Positions 14,324 to 14,496 of a DNA stretch of 14,496 nucleotides are shown one piece after another. The first letter of the stretch is position 1. Each line of letters opens with the position of its first letter. Below the pieces are notes generated by a model. It worked only from the letters and a program-made list of their open reading frames with translations. It was not told where the DNA came from and searched no databases. A program made the position numbers and the translations under genes. The DNA comes from Thermodesulfobacteriales bacterium (GTDB taxonomy: Bacteria; Desulfobacterota_D; UBA1144; Nemesobacterales; UBA2774), in contig SPCL01000046.1 in the NCBI GenBank assembly GCA_004525335.1, forward strand, positions 1 through 14,496, given 5' to 3'.

Positions 14324-14496
14324 ATGAAAATGTTTTTAAAGTTGCTAATAATTGCAGCTATTGTACTGCCCCTTTCAGGAGTTACGGCAAAGGCTCAGTC
14401 TACAAAAGCTCAGATTGAAGCATTAAAGCAGCAGATTGAGGCAATCCAGCTTCAGAATCAGCAGCAGATTGAGCAGCTCAAACAACAGATAGAGAT
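14324..14496 (+). CDS. Exported coiled-coil protein, probably a phosphate-regulated porin (3' end cut by the window edge)
   Basis: Only the first 57 residues are visible. They form a signal peptide with basic start, hydrophobic core (about 4-16) and a likely cleavage site after AKA (residue 24). A glutamine-rich coiled coil follows with heptads AQIEALK, QQIEAIQ, QQIEQLK and QQIE, with one 4-residue break. Many outer-membrane porins, including phosphate-selective porins of the OprO/OprP type, start this way, with the coiled coil in the periplasm. A strong AAGGAGGAG ribosome binding site and the Pho box upstream fit high, phosphate-controlled expression. A 13-bp DNA repeat (14428-14440 and 14461-14473) reflects the coiled-coil repeats. 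The porin identity is inference, and a lipoprotein is unlikely because no lipobox cysteine is present. Confidence 0.7.
   Translation, partial: MKMFLKLLIIAAIVLPLSGVTAKAQSTKAQIEALKQQIEAIQLQNQQQIEQLKQQIE

Noticed and set aside
14428..14473. CRISPR-like or mobile repeat at the right edge
   Set aside because: The repeated 13-mer is in frame and encodes coiled-coil residues (QQIE), so protein repetition explains it.

Overview
This is a low-GC stretch of about 14.5 kb of bacterial chromosome at a replication origin. The gene set suggests a diderm (Gram-negative) organism: type II secretion inner-membrane genes, a probable outer-membrane porin start, PhoR/PhoB signalling, PEP carboxylase, and a P-protein-type chorismate mutase/prephenate dehydratase. 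A deltaproteobacterial or related deep-branching lineage is my best guess. No rRNA or other phylogenetic marker was compared, so the lineage is inference.

Region 1 (1-2692) is dnaA - oriC - dnaN. dnaA is cut by the left edge, and its reading frame is open through the first base. The 243-bp gap to dnaN holds consensus or near-consensus DnaA boxes. Next to the last box are a short GC patch, six DnaA-trio repeats and an AT-rich stretch, which is the layout of a basal unwinding element.

Region 2 (2693-6615) runs in the same direction: a ComF-family phosphoribosyltransferase, then a compact gspL-gspM-gspN block (2-bp and 1-bp gaps) encoding the inner-membrane platform of a type II secretion system. 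No gspC-K genes are in the window.

Region 3 (6616-7536) has a small TTG-started cupin and a DUF151 'bifunctional nuclease' family protein with an N-terminal signal peptide. It then meets ppc tail to tail at a perfect 16-bp palindrome.

Region 4 (7576-11653) has two divergent metabolic genes around a 211-bp promoter region. ppc (minus strand, TTG start, consensus Shine-Dalgarno) makes oxaloacetate from PEP. pheA (plus strand, clear sigma70-type promoter) leads to phenylalanine, and its aromatic pathway also draws on PEP.

Region 5 (11654-14496) is a phoB-phoR two-component operon on the minus strand, with the phoR ribosome binding site built over the phoB stop codon. A divergent gene on the plus strand is cut by the right edge. 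It encodes a signal peptide plus coiled coil and is preceded by three TT(A/C)AC(A/T) half-sites at exact 11-bp spacing, a probable Pho box. This makes the partial gene a likely phosphate-starvation gene, perhaps a phosphate-selective porin.

Three genes (cupin, ppc, phoR) appear to start at TTG. I saw no tRNA, rRNA, CRISPR array, insertion sequence or phage gene. The window reads as core chromosome; I did not find a convincing undescribed system. The most interesting parts are the origin architecture, the Pho box and the secreted DUF151 protein.
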